From positions 1-37,524 of the IMG/VR virus record IMGVR_UViG_3300025280_000079: a DNA stretch of 37,524 nt; one strand, 5' to 3'. This document shows, piece after piece, positions 37,421-37,524 of the stretch. The translations under genes and the position numbers were made by a program. The notes beneath the pieces were generated by a model that saw only the letters and a program-made list of their open reading frames with translations, was not told the DNA's origin and made no database searches. Position 1 is the first letter of the stretch, and the number at the start of each line of letters is the position of its first letter. The stretch comes from a virus.

Positions 37421-37524
37421 TTGCTCGCTCCTGAAATTAGGAGCATAGGTGAAGTCGGTCGCCATGCATCACGCATACTCGGTCGACGCATAAGGATACG
37501 GTTGTTCTGGGTGCTTGTTTTCTT
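37421..37524 (+). CDS. Partial reading frame at the right edge
   Basis: A TTG directly after the preceding TAA, with AAGAAGGAAG upstream, opens a frame that runs to the window edge without a stop: LAPEIRSIGEVGRHASRILG then RRIRIRLFWVLVF. It is basic and then hydrophobic, so another membrane protein is plausible. The evidence is only an open frame, spacing and the ribosome-binding site. Confidence 0.4.
   Translation, partial: MLAPEIRSIGEVGRHASRILGRRIRIRLFWVLVF

Noticed and set aside
14057-37524. Tape-measure protein or contractile tail genes
   Set aside because: The only very long gene lies between portal and scaffold and has a ParB-like domain. No sheath, tube or baseplate pattern was recognised.

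Overview
The window is part of a tailed double-stranded DNA phage genome (Caudoviricetes). The evidence is a terminase large subunit, portal, scaffold and major capsid protein in the usual order, a fibre module, and a replication/recombination arm with a primase-polymerase/ATPase fusion, a RusA-type resolvase and a Cas4/RecB-like nuclease. No integrase, tape-measure protein, tail sheath, DNA polymerase, RNA polymerase or clear lysin lies inside the window. The apparent lack of a tape measure, together with the large virion-type proteins between portal and scaffold, fits a short-tailed (podovirus-like) particle, but this is inference. The host cannot be named; the phage resembles uncultivated environmental phages. 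Both ends cut genes, so the window is not the whole genome.

Layout. Positions 1-12,922 are read leftward (- strand): small zinc-ribbon and winged-helix proteins, RusA, a C5-cytosine methyltransferase, the Cas4-like nuclease, an OB-fold/SSB-like protein, a small HTH protein, the primase/helicase fusion, a tRNA-like gene and several conserved phage proteins. Many of these genes overlap by ATGA, and seven junctions reuse the same 15-bp ribosome-binding/start cassette. Positions 12,923-14,056 are an intergenic switch region rich in repeats: a tandem 18-mer, a G/T-rich stretch, about ten copies of ATGTAACG[C/G] in both orientations and a large inverted repeat. It is a candidate origin and/or control region. 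Positions 14,057-37,524 are read rightward (+ strand): terminase, portal, three putative internal virion proteins including one of 1,992 residues, scaffold, major capsid protein, decoration/connector proteins, tail proteins, a Vsr-like nuclease, a repetitive fibre and a run of small basic and membrane proteins at the right edge.

How the parts work together. The left arm appears to supply DNA replication, recombination, modification and regulation. Two well-formed leftward promoters (near 7.7 and 10.7 kb) share a GTGTAG element in the spacer and a GGTCA...TGACC dyad near the transcription start, which suggests common control. The right arm supplies packaging, the capsid and the adsorption apparatus. 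Several genes of fewer than 60 codons are called here: a 29-aa membrane protein, 55-aa proteins at 11.5 and 36.2 kb, a 25-aa basic protein and a 41-aa membrane protein.

The observations most worth a second look are the seven-fold repeated KETG*/ATGA start cassette, a methyltransferase gene that is open in two frames over more than 1.1 kb with ordered motifs in both, a tRNA-like gene with good acceptor and T arms but no normal anticodon arm, and the ATGTAACGC repeat cluster.
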